A model generated the notes under the pieces. The model was not told the DNA's origin and ran no database searches. It saw only the letters and a program-made list of their open reading frames with translations. The translations under genes and the position numbers were made by a program. This document shows, piece after piece, positions 35,671-42,544 of a stretch of DNA of 42,544 bases. Each line of letters begins with the position of its first letter. Within the stretch, counting starts at the first letter, position 1. The DNA comes from Halomicronema sp. CCY15110 (GTDB taxonomy: Bacteria; Cyanobacteriota; Cyanobacteriia; Phormidesmidales; Phormidesmidaceae), in the NCBI RefSeq assembly GCF_016888165.1, contig NZ_JACSWC010000289.1, positions 1-42,544 of the forward strand, in the 5' to 3' direction.

Positions 35671-36696
35671 CTACGGCACCAAAATCAACTTGCCCAAGTG
35701 CTCGCCGCGTTCCATGGTGGCGTGAGCTTTTTGGACATCCCGCAGGGAAAAGGTTTGGGCGACGGGCAACGCATAGGTACCATCGGCCACCCGGTCTAAC
35801 ACGTGGCGGTACGCACTCTGCTCGGAGCCGCTGGCGGCAATCTCATTCAGCAGCCAACCCCGCATCGAAGCCATTTTGCGGATCAACGGGGTGACATCGA
35901 CGGTGTCAGGAGTGCCCAACAGGCCATAGATCCATAAGGTGCCGTGGGGCGCGAGCAGGCGAATTTCTTGATTCAGAAAATCCCCTGCGGCGACGGGATC
36001 AAAAATGATGTCAAAGCCTTGGCCTCCGGTCAATTTCTTGGCCTCGCGCCACCAGTTAGTCGCTTGCGTCACCACAACATGGTCAAAGCGGGCCTCGGGC
36101 AGGGCGGCGAGTCGCTCGACTTTTTCGGGTCGGGTGGTGGTGCCCACAGCCATGCCACCGTAATATTTCACCACCTGAGAGGCGGCGATCGCCACACTAC
36201 TGCTCGCGGCGGGAATGAGGACACGAGCTCCCGGTTGCATATTTTGTTTCCACACGAGACAGCCCCACGCCGTCAAAAAGGGCAGCCATAAAGCCCCCAG
36301 CAACTCATCGGGAACTGCCGCTGGAGCAATCACCGTTTTATTGGCAGCCACGACGAAATGCGATTGGTAGGTGCCTTGACCCAGTCCTCGGCTCGCTGGG
36401 GCATCGAGGGCGAGTGCCACCCGCTGACCCACTGTGCGTTGCTGGTCAGCATTTGCCGCATCGCTGACGCCCGCCCCCACCGCCTCGATCACACCGCCCC
36501 CCTCTAACCCGGGAATAAAGGGCGGATTGCCTGAAACCAGACGATATTCTCCCCGTCGGGCCATGAGTTCGGCGTGGTTCATGCCGATGCTGGTGAGGCG
36601 CACCACGACCTCGCCCGGCCCTGGTGCTGGCGTCGGGGCATCTTCGATGACTAGTTGATCAATATCGCCAAATCCCTTCACAACCGCTCGATACAT
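35671..36696 (-). CDS. quinone oxidoreductase-like MDR family enzyme (zinc-less)
   Basis: A 341-residue medium-chain dehydrogenase/reductase. The GroES-like N-terminal part has MNHAELMARRGEYR, and GLEGGGVIEAVGAGV holds Leu-Glu in place of the Zn-binding GHE, as in quinone oxidoreductases. The Rossmann part contains IPAASSSVAIAASQVVKYYG and FDIIFDPVAAGDFLN. It probably reduces quinones or alpha,beta-unsaturated carbonyls with NADPH; the substrate is not visible. The start ATG 36696 has a strong AAGGAGG 10 bases upstream. The gene ends 7 bases from the convergent Amt-kinase gene. Confidence 0.85.
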   Translation of the reverse strand: MYRAVVKGFGDIDQLVIEDAPTPAPGPGEVVVRLTSIGMNHAELMARRGEYRLVSGNPPFIPGLEGGGVIEAVGAGVSDAANADQQRTVGQRVALALDAPASRGLGQGTYQSHFVVAANKTVIAPAAVPDELLGALWLPFLTAWGCLVWKQNMQPGARVLIPAASSSVAIAASQVVKYYGGMAVGTTTRPEKVERLAALPEARFDHVVVTQATNWWREAKKLTGGQGFDIIFDPVAAGDFLNQEIRLLAPHGTLWIYGLLGTPDTVDVTPLIRKMASMRGWLLNEIAASGSEQSAYRHVLDRVADGTYALPVAQTFSLRDVQKAHATMERGEHLGKLILVP

Positions 36697-37080
36697 GTCA
36701 AATCCCTCCTTGGTGCTGTTTTGCTTTTGCCTGATGCTGGCGGCCCCGGCGGATTGCCGGTGTTAACAGCACGACTGATGACCATGGTGCAGCCTCAGGA
36801 CTAGGGGGCGACGATGACCGGCAATCGTGAAGCTATGTTCACACTCCCTTCAGGTTTGGCCCGTTTTTCTTCAAGGCTATGTGAAATGCATCAGAAAAAA
36901 TACGGATTTACCCTACAGAAACCTATAGTTTTATTTAACAAGGGTGTGCCATGACCGCGTAACTACTGAAGATTACGCCGCAATCGTCCAAATGAGATTA
37001 GCCTGATTGCCCCTACTTCTGCGGACGAATGTTCTAGCCAATTCTGCGTCTACCGTTGTCAATCCTCTTCGGGTCAGGCT
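36697..37080. other. 384-bp divergent intergenic region
   Basis: Lies between the MDR gene (leftward) and the unknown gene at 37081 (rightward). It holds both promoters and an AT-rich stretch near 36890-36960. No tRNA or credible ORF is seen. Confidence 0.45.
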
Positions 37081-37599
37081 ATGCGCTCTCTAGTTGAGAC
37101 TCCATCTATGACTTTGCGTCTACGAAACAGTCATTACCGCTTTGCGTATTCGTTTGCCTCGGGTCACCAATTAGTCGGCACCATGATTGGTGACAGTTAC
37201 GGCGGTCAGCCAGATTATGTCTTTAATGTGCGATCGCTGCGGGCGATCGCCGTCATGCCCCAAGGCCATCTGATGATGAGTTTTGACGAGGTGTTTGGGC
37301 AGTTCACCTACACCACCGCAGAGACGATTTTGTCTGGTTCCCATTCTCAAAAGGATTCTTTTTTTAGCATTAGCTCCCGCAACGACGAAGCCTGTATTTA
37401 CGATGCCGCGACGGATCAATGGATTTCAAGTCGCTGGCAGCCGGCATGCTGGAAAATTGAGGAATTGCCGCTGCTGCCATCCATGATGCCGCCGTCACCA
37501 TCGCGCCCCAGGTACTCGCGTCAGTCTGGAGCCGACGGGCGATCGCTTAGAAAGTGTTTTAAAAGTCGGGCAGCGAGTAAAGAAACCTTCTCAGTGTAG
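37081..37599 (+). CDS. hypothetical protein, function unknown
   Basis: A 172-residue protein without a signal peptide or membrane segments. The body (about 16-130; YRFAYSFASGHQLVGTMIGD, QPDYVFNVRSLRAIAVMPQGHLMMSFDEVFGQFTY) is strand-rich and Tyr/Phe-rich, similar in style to small cyanobacterial proteins of unknown role. The C-terminal 40 residues (PPSPSRPRYSRQSGADGRSLRKCF...) have a different, basic and low-complexity composition, which could mean a disrupted end. An alternative start is ATG 37108. I do not recognise a family. Confidence 0.5.
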   Translation: MRSLVETPSMTLRLRNSHYRFAYSFASGHQLVGTMIGDSYGGQPDYVFNVRSLRAIAVMPQGHLMMSFDEVFGQFTYTTAETILSGSHSQKDSFFSISSRNDEACIYDAATDQWISSRWQPACWKIEELPLLPSMMPPSPSRPRYSRQSGADGRSLRKCFKSRAASKETFSV

Positions 37600-38113
37600 G
37601 CTGCGAGTATGGATGTCCAGGGTACTGGGCAAGCTCATGCGTCAAGCGGATCGCCGCCACCTGCCCCACGACCAGCTTGACCGGTTCAGCCACCTGCTGT
37701 CCCCAGCCACCCCTGGAACAGGCAAAAGATGGTCGAGCTAGAAAGCTGTCACCTCGCCCGCCCTGGATGGCTGTCCTGACACCAGCATTACACGAACCTG
37801 AGGAAGGCCTGTCCACCTGACGGGTTCCGGTAAATCACTGACAGAAGCTTGGCTATTCATAGCTTTGACAGAATTATGTCTTATGAATAGTTTGACCAGA
37901 GAGCGGCGACAGCGGGGGGGCAATGTTGAGCCCAGATTGAGCTGCCAGTTGCTCAGACTTAACTCGAATCTTTATTGACTCGTCCCGAAAGGCCGACTGG
38001 AAATTGTGGCCTTGATCCATCATGGGTGCCCAAAATCCGTCTAACGCTGCTACCCAAATGACCGCTCCCATGCCTACAGTAGGCTTTATGAGTGAGGAGA
38101 CGCAGTTTTAGGG
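37600..38113. other. 514-bp region without a gene, upstream of HPPD
   Basis: Minus-strand ORFs of 60-85 codons cover parts of it (37559-37816 and 37738-37923) but overlap one another and lack any recognisable motif. A 9-bp inverted repeat, CTATTCATA/TATGAATAG (37853-37890, loop 20), lies in the AT-rich right part. I considered an insertion-sequence remnant, but see no terminal repeats or transposase motif. Confidence 0.4.
37853..37890. repeat. 9-bp inverted repeat upstream of HPPD
   Basis: CTATTCATA (37853-37861) pairs exactly with TATGAATAG (37882-37890) with a 20-base loop. It lies about 220 bases before the HPPD start and could be a binding site or a leader structure. No further support is seen. 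Confidence 0.35.
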
Positions 38114-39184
38114 ATGGATTTTGAGTATTTACATCTCTTTGTGAACAACGCCCAGGCATGGCGCGATTGGCTGGTCAAAACGCTGGATTTTTGCGCTCTG
38201 ACCGATCGCGTTTGGCAAGAGTTGGGCGATTTTGCCGTGCAGCACGATCGCATTCTCATCTTGCTGTCGTCCCCCCGTACCGGACGCCGCGAGGTGCAGC
38301 AGTTTTTGCAGCGCTACTCTGAGGGGGTGGGCGATGTGGCCTTTCGGGTGCGGGATCTGGATGCGATCGCGACCCGGCTACAGCGCTTGGGCACCCAGTT
38401 GGTCGAGCCCATTCGCTCACTGACGACGACGACGGGGCCGTTGCGGTGGTGCCGCATTCAGGGCTGGGGCAGCCTATCCCATACCCTCATCGAGCGGACT
38501 CCGCCCCCGGTCGGGGCCGCCACCTTGACTGGGCCTGCACCGAGCCTGCGCTGGCTGAGCATTGACCATACTGTGCTGAACGTGCCCGCTGGCGAACTCA
38601 CCGCCGCCGCCACCTGGTATGAACAATGTCTGGGATTTACCCCAGCGCAGCAATTTGTGATTGAAACCCCGCGTTCGGGGCTGCGCAGTGTCGTGCTCAA
38701 ACATCCTGATGGGGATGCCACCTTGCCCATTAACGAGCCGATCTCAGACAACTCCCAGGTGCAGGAATTTATTACCCAACATCGCGGTGCCGGGATTCAA
38801 CATACGGCGTTAAAAACCGCCAACTTGATCCAGACGATCGCCACTCTGCGGCGACGAGGCTTGGCGTTTTTAGCCGTCCCGGCGAGTTATTACAGCCAGC
38901 TTAAGCAACGCCAGGGCTTTTGGCGCGAGGCCACCGATTGGGCCGCGATCGCCCAGCAGCAAATCCTGGTGGATTGGCCCGCCGACGCCCCCCATTCCCG
39001 GCTACTGCAAACCTTTACCCAGCCCCTGTTTGAGCGCCCCACCTTCTTTTGGGAGTTCATCGAGCGGCAGTCGGCCCCCACCCCCACAGGTCAGCGCCCC
39101 GCCGATGGCTTTGGGGAAGGGAATTTTCGCGCCTTGTTTGAAGCGATCGAGCGCGAACAAGCCGTCCGAGGCAGTTTGGAATAA
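38114..39184 (+). CDS. hppD: 4-hydroxyphenylpyruvate dioxygenase
   Basis: A non-heme iron enzyme that converts 4-hydroxyphenylpyruvate to homogentisate, the head-group precursor of tocopherols in cyanobacteria. The 356-residue product has two vicinal-oxygen-chelate domains. The iron ligands are His152 (SIDHTVLNV), His230 (GIQHTALKT) and Glu314 (TFFWEFIER). The N-terminal domain is YLHLFVNNAQAWRDWL. The C-terminal GFGEGNFRALFEAIEREQ is diagnostic. The length is that of bacterial HPPD. Its TAA stop lies inside the first copy of a 40-bp direct repeat that continues downstream. Confidence 0.93.
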   Translation: MDFEYLHLFVNNAQAWRDWLVKTLDFCALTDRVWQELGDFAVQHDRILILLSSPRTGRREVQQFLQRYSEGVGDVAFRVRDLDAIATRLQRLGTQLVEPIRSLTTTTGPLRWCRIQGWGSLSHTLIERTPPPVGAATLTGPAPSLRWLSIDHTVLNVPAGELTAAATWYEQCLGFTPAQQFVIETPRSGLRSVVLKHPDGDATLPINEPISDNSQVQEFITQHRGAGIQHTALKTANLIQTIATLRRRGLAFLAVPASYYSQLKQRQGFWREATDWAAIAQQQILVDWPADAPHSRLLQTFTQPLFERPTFFWEFIERQSAPTPTGQRPADGFGEGNFRALFEAIEREQAVRGSLE

Positions 39185-39259
39185 TCAGTCTTGTGCCCGG
39201 GCGTCTCGCCTGGGGTGGAAATAATCAGTCTTGTTGCCCGGTCGTCTCGTCCGGAGTAG
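39180..39259 (+). repeat. 40-bp direct repeat at the 3' end of HPPD (two units)
   Basis: AATAATCAGTCTTG occurs at 39180 and 39220, each followed by a GCCCGG-x-CGTCTCG-type element. The units are about 40 bases long and diverged in their second half. A third, inverted partial element lies at about 39281-39293 (GGGACGCCCGGGC), which could pair with the first unit. The HPPD stop TAA is inside unit one. Confidence 0.65.
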
Positions 39260-39315
39260 CAAACGGCACCGGCATGACGGGCGGGACGCCCGGGCATACG
39301 AGTAACTCATCCCCC

Positions 39316-39495
39316 CTGCCACCCAACCGATCGCCCCACCCACTCCACCCACCTCACCTACCCAACCACCCTGCCACCCGACTACCCTGCCACCCACCTC
39401 ACCCACTCACCCACTCACCCTGCCACCCACTCACCCTGCTACCCTGCTACCCAACCACCCTGCCACCCTGCCACCCACTCACCCTGCCACCCCCA
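39316..39495. repeat. low-complexity CACCC/CTACCC tandem tract
   Basis: About 180 bases of imperfect short units such as CACCCTGCCAC, CACTCACCC and CTGCTACC. The minus-strand gene for the TIR-NB-ARC protein ends inside the tract, so its last residues and TGA (39479-39481) come from it. It resembles the short tandem repeats of filamentous cyanobacteria. Confidence 0.8.
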
Positions 39496-42322
39496 ACGCC
39501 CCCGCCTCATCAAACGCCACCCGATACACCCACTCACCGCCGTCACACCGCGCCAGCTCCCGCGCCGCGCGCGCATGCCCCAACGCCGCCGCCCCATCGC
39601 CCTGGGCCAGTGCCTGCTGCGCCAAACATAGCCGCACATCCGCCTCTTTCAATACGTAGCCGCTGCGCTCCGTAATCAGCAGCGCCGCTTGCGCCTGCCG
39701 CAGCGCCGCGTCACCCTGCCCCTGGTCTACCCGCAACCGCGCCAGATCGAGCAGAATATCAGCTTCAAACTCAACCAAGTTGATGGTGCGGCAGCGGGTG
39801 AGGGCCTCGCTGAGGTGGCCGTCGCTCTGGGCCAGGTCGCCGTTGACGCGGTGGGCCGCCCCCAGTAGCCAGTGCGCCTGCACGTAGTCTCGCTCAAGCG
39901 GAAATTGAGTGCGAGTCCATTCGTCGGCGAGGTCGAGGGCGCGCTGGGCAGCCGCCAACGCCGGGGCCGCCGCGGCCGTTGCCCCCGCCCGATGCTGGAG
40001 CAGGGCCGCCAGCGATCGGTAAGCCCAGACATTGCCTTGGGCCTGAACGTGCTTCTGCTGCTCGAACATCGCCAGGGCCTGGTCTAGCTCAGCGGCAGAT
40101 TCGGCCCAGAGGCCTCGGTAGGCCAACAGTCGGCCCAGCTCTTGGTGAGCGACAGCTTCCCAAAACTCATCCTCAATTTCCTGGCAGATGGCGATGCTGC
40201 GACGCAGGTTGGCCTCTGCCGCTTGCAGGGCACCGATAGGGAGTTGCGCCATATAAGCCAGGTTGCCGAGGGCGATCGCCCAATTTTTCTTGTCCGCTCG
40301 TCGCTCGCTAATTTCCGCATCTCTCTCAAACAACGGCACCGCCTTGGCGGGCAGCCCGCTGAGGCTGTAGCTGTTCGCCAACTCGTTCAGTGTCCACCCC
40401 TGCGCCCCCTCATCCTGCAACTGCGGCGGCTGGTCTTCCCCCTGGGGAAAGAGGGCGCGCAGCAGTTCAATCTGCAGTTGGTAGGCTCCGAGTTGGTAGT
40501 AGGTAGCCTGGTTGAGGCGATCGCGAAACAATACCCGCGCCTCGTCATACTGCCCGGCCCGCACCTGATGGTGATACAGCTCAATCACCGGCTCCAGATC
40601 CGCCAGGGTCTCCACCCGCTCTGGCGGGGGCACCGCCTCAAAGTAGTCCCGCAGTTGGGCATGGGCGGCGGTGCGCTCGGGCCTCGCCAGGCGGTCATAG
40701 GCATAGCGCCGCACAATCGGGTGCAGGTCAAACCGCCGCGTCGGCCCATCAAACTGCAACAGCCCCCGCGTCACCAAATCCCGCAGCAAACCTTGTAGGG
40801 GCGCACGGCCGTGCGCCCCTACGGCATCACCCACCTGCTCCAGCACGACAATCTGCACCGGCCCCCGAAAACAGGCAATCCGCCCCAACAGTTGCCGCGC
40901 TGCCGCCGACAAATTCTCATACGATCGCGCCAGCACATGATTCCGCCGCTGCACCAGATCCCCCGTCAAATCCAGACTCGCCGCCGCCTGCACATCCCCC
41001 GGATATTCAAAATCATCCAAAATAAAGCCCGCCAGCAGCCGCAAGCTCAGCGGGTGATAGCCATATGCCCCACAAATCTGCGCTATCTCCCCCCGCGTCC
41101 CCCGGATCCCCTGCTTCCCAAAAAACGCCACCGCATCCTCCGGCTGTAGCTGCGTCAGCGCCACCTCCCGACAGCCCTGCAACAGCAAGCCCCCCGACAC
41201 CTCCACCGCCTTGGGTCGCAACCGCGTCGACATCAGCACCCGGCCCCGCACCCCCGGCAAACTCGCCACCCCCCGCAAAAAATCCTCCGCCAACGGATTC
41301 ACACAGTCCCGCCCCGCGTCTGTACCCCCCTCTCTCAGTTTTGGGAGAGGGGCTGGGGGTGAGGGTCTTCCCCCCTCTCCCAGTTTTGGATCAGTTACTG
41401 GGGGTGAGGGGCTTTCCTCTGCCCGCAGAATCGGCTCATCTCCCTGATACGCCGCCCCCAGGCCGCTATACGCCCGCAACTCCCGCTCAAAGCCATCCAG
41501 CACCAGCAGCACCCGCCGTTCCTGTAACAGCCCCAACAACTGCGCCAACTGCTCCCGCTTCCCCCCCTCCGGCTCCCGCCCCGTCACATACGTCAGCGTC
41601 ACCCGCAAAAAGGCGTCAAAGCTCGCCGACGTTTCGTAAAAGCTCCACCACACCACCTGGGGCCACTGCCCCGCATCCACCCGCTTCGTCAGCCAGTGCC
41701 AGGTCAGCGCACTCTTGCCAAAGCCCCCCAACGCCCGCAACATCAACAGCGCCGGGGTGCCTGCCCCCGCCAGCCACTCATCCAGCATCCCCAGTTCCGC
41801 CTCGCGCCCCGTAAAGTTCGGCGGCATGCCATAGGGGTGCGCCAAAAACCAATCGCGCGGAGTCGCCGGTTGGTCAGCAGCTTTCACCTGAGGCGGTTTA
41901 CCTAGCGCCGTCAGCACCCGCGTCCACGCCAGTTCCAAATCGTCCGGCTCCGCAAAGTCCACATAGGTGAACACCTTCAGCCGCTTGGGAATCTCGCAAA
42001 CCGCCTTGCGCAGGGGAATCATCCGTAGCTTCTTATTCGCCGGATCGAAGGTTTGCAACAGGATGGTTTCAAAGTCCGTCCACTCGCTCTCCATGTAGGC
42101 CGGACTCAGGATCAGCAGGGTGCGTTCGCTGGTCTCGGCCAGTCGCTCAATTTCTGTAATGGTCGCCGCCCCCGGTCGAAAATCCCGAAAGTCAATGCCC
42201 ACCCGGAGCCCCGCTGCTTCTAGCGTCTGAAGCAGTTCGCCCCGCACCCACGCTTTGTCCTGGGTGCTGTAGGAGATAAACACATCGTAGGCGTAGGCCT
42301 TGGGGGTGGGGGCGGCGGTCAT
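39479..42322 (-). CDS. TIR-NB-ARC-TPR protein (STAND ATPase, possible defence protein)
   Basis: A protein of about 947 residues from ATG 42322 (a GTG at 42367 would add 15). The TIR domain (about 10-140) starts AYDVFISYSTQDKAWV and has the conserved SPAYMESEWTDFE with Glu85, a candidate NADase Glu. The NB-ARC part has the P-loop ALGGFGKSALT (197-206), Walker B LLVLDGFERE, PLAEDFLRG and the winged-helix region to about 570. TPR-type helices follow to the end (LNELANSYSLSGLPAKAVPLFERD, AYMAQLPIGALQAAEANL, AVAHQELGRLLAYRGLWAES). Two repeats are inserted in frame: at 302-336 and at 501-510. Both lie in likely loops. The domain set resembles STAND ATPases involved in antiviral defence, an inference from architecture alone. 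Confidence 0.9.
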   Translation of the reverse strand: MTAAPTPKAYAYDVFISYSTQDKAWVRGELLQTLEAAGLRVGIDFRDFRPGAATITEIERLAETSERTLLILSPAYMESEWTDFETILLQTFDPANKKLRMIPLRKAVCEIPKRLKVFTYVDFAEPDDLELAWTRVLTALGKPPQVKAADQPATPRDWFLAHPYGMPPNFTGREAELGMLDEWLAGAGTPALLMLRALGGFGKSALTWHWLTKRVDAGQWPQVVWWSFYETSASFDAFLRVTLTYVTGREPEGGKREQLAQLLGLLQERRVLLVLDGFERELRAYSGLGAAYQGDEPILRAEESPSPPVTDPKLGEGGRPSPPAPLPKLREGGTDAGRDCVNPLAEDFLRGVASLPGVRGRVLMSTRLRPKAVEVSGGLLLQGCREVALTQLQPEDAVAFFGKQGIRGTRGEIAQICGAYGYHPLSLRLLAGFILDDFEYPGDVQAAASLDLTGDLVQRRNHVLARSYENLSAAARQLLGRIACFRGPVQIVVLEQVGDAVGAHGRAPLQGLLRDLVTRGLLQFDGPTRRFDLHPIVRRYAYDRLARPERTAAHAQLRDYFEAVPPPERVETLADLEPVIELYHHQVRAGQYDEARVLFRDRLNQATYYQLGAYQLQIELLRALFPQGEDQPPQLQDEGAQGWTLNELANSYSLSGLPAKAVPLFERDAEISERRADKKNWAIALGNLAYMAQLPIGALQAAEANLRRSIAICQEIEDEFWEAVAHQELGRLLAYRGLWAESAAELDQALAMFEQQKHVQAQGNVWAYRSLAALLQHRAGATAAAAPALAAAQRALDLADEWTRTQFPLERDYVQAHWLLGAAHRVNGDLAQSDGHLSEALTRCRTINLVEFEADILLDLARLRVDQGQGDAALRQAQAALLITERSGYVLKEADVRLCLAQQALAQGDGAAALGHARAARELARCDGGEWVYRVAFDEAGALGVAG
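40795..40822. repeat. 28-bp perfect palindrome inside the STAND gene
   Basis: GTAGGGGCGCACGG is followed directly by its reverse complement, giving a 28-bp palindrome without a loop. It is in frame in the minus-strand gene and encodes VGAHGRAPLQ. From memory, similar palindromes are common in cyanobacterial genomes as dispersed elements. Confidence 0.85.
41325..41411. repeat. two copies of a CCCCTCTC...GGGGTGAGGG repeat inside the STAND gene
   Basis: Unit one (41325-41365) contains CCCCTCTC and GAGAGGGG in inverted orientation around TCAGTTTTGG, then GCTGGGGGTGAGGG. Unit two (41370-41411) keeps CCCCCCTCTCCCAGTTTTGG and the CTGGGGGTGAGGGG end, but its middle differs. The two copies encode the proline-rich insert ESPSPPVTDPKLGEGG / SPPAPLPKLREGG in frame. 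Related elements are familiar from cyanobacteria. Confidence 0.8.
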
Positions 42323-42508
42323 GGGCCAGCGGGTGCTCCGGACAGCAACAAAAAATTCTGTTACCACTATATTTGCTCAGCCTAGCCGGTGCGACCCACA
42401 GAGGCCAGCGCCGGGAAGCAATTCAAAATTCAACAGCCGGGGGCGGGCTGGGGGCCGTGGGTATGCTGTAAGGGATCTGCAACTAAATAAAGTACCCGTT
42501 CAATCCGG

Positions 42509-42524
42509 TTTCGACTTCGCTCAA
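42509..42524 (+). repeat. TTTCGACTTCGCTCAA repeat at the window edge
   Basis: Exact copy of the left arm of the 27223-27280 element. The right arm, if present, lies beyond the window end. Confidence 0.7.
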
Positions 42525-42544
42525 CCTACCAGTATCGAGAGTTG

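Noticed and set aside
37559-37923. Possible insertion-sequence remnant between the unknown gene and HPPD
   Set aside because: No terminal inverted repeats, target duplication or transposase motif could be found; the minus-strand ORFs are short and overlapping.
39193-39675. A 160-codon plus-strand proline-rich ORF near HPPD
   Set aside because: It is created by the CACCC tandem tract and overlaps the end of the STAND gene; low complexity only.

Overview
The window comes from a cyanobacterium, probably a filamentous one. It carries psbA (photosystem II D1), psb27, cytochrome c6 (petJ) and 4-hydroxyphenylpyruvate dioxygenase. The HIP1 octamer GCGATCGC occurs throughout on both strands, and there is a FraC-FraD pair, proteins known from septal junctions of filamentous species. 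Most genes are single units or pairs of housekeeping or photosynthetic type, with no rRNA, CRISPR array, intact insertion sequence or recognisable tRNA.

Layout. 1-7.4 kb: end of an upstream gene, glucose-6-phosphate isomerase, a Lin0512-family protein, a membrane protein with a glycine-rich centre, Psb27, an OmpR-type response regulator, cytochrome c6 overlapped by a TPR protein, and a secreted His-rich protein. 7.5-12.7 kb: a tandem CobO/BtuR-like ATPase, then fraC-fraD-PAP/fibrillin-like, a GHL10 glycosidase-like protein and a HIT protein. 13-20.8 kb: psbA with a strong terminator, a GT25-like glycosyltransferase, a ring-opening amidohydrolase with an RraA-like protein (a two-gene operon), a degenerate PlsY fused to a PEP-synthase-like module, an SDR and a small unknown. 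20.9-32.4 kb: a YihY/BrkB protein, a GlpF-type channel, lipA overlapping tail to tail with a KirBac-type channel, ribBA, leuD, a GH13_18 sugar phosphorylase and uvrB. 33-42.5 kb: an ammonium transporter fused to a PAS-histidine kinase, a quinone-oxidoreductase-like MDR, an unknown, HPPD, and a TIR-NB-ARC-TPR STAND protein.

The most interesting points are: (i) the Amt-PAS-kinase fusion, an apparent ammonium sensor, with nested inverted repeats and an NtcA-like half-match upstream; (ii) the TIR-NB-ARC-TPR gene, which has two unrelated repeat families inserted in frame and ends inside a low-complexity CACCC tract; (iii) the PlsY-like/PPDK-like fusion whose acyltransferase motifs look lost; (iv) the amidohydrolase-RraA operon, which suggests a small ring-opening pathway; and (v) several dispersed palindromic repeat families, including an 18-bp perfect inverted repeat in the lipA leader.

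All calls rest on reading the sequence and its translations. No database search was run, so family names come from recognised motifs and remain provisional where the confidence is low.
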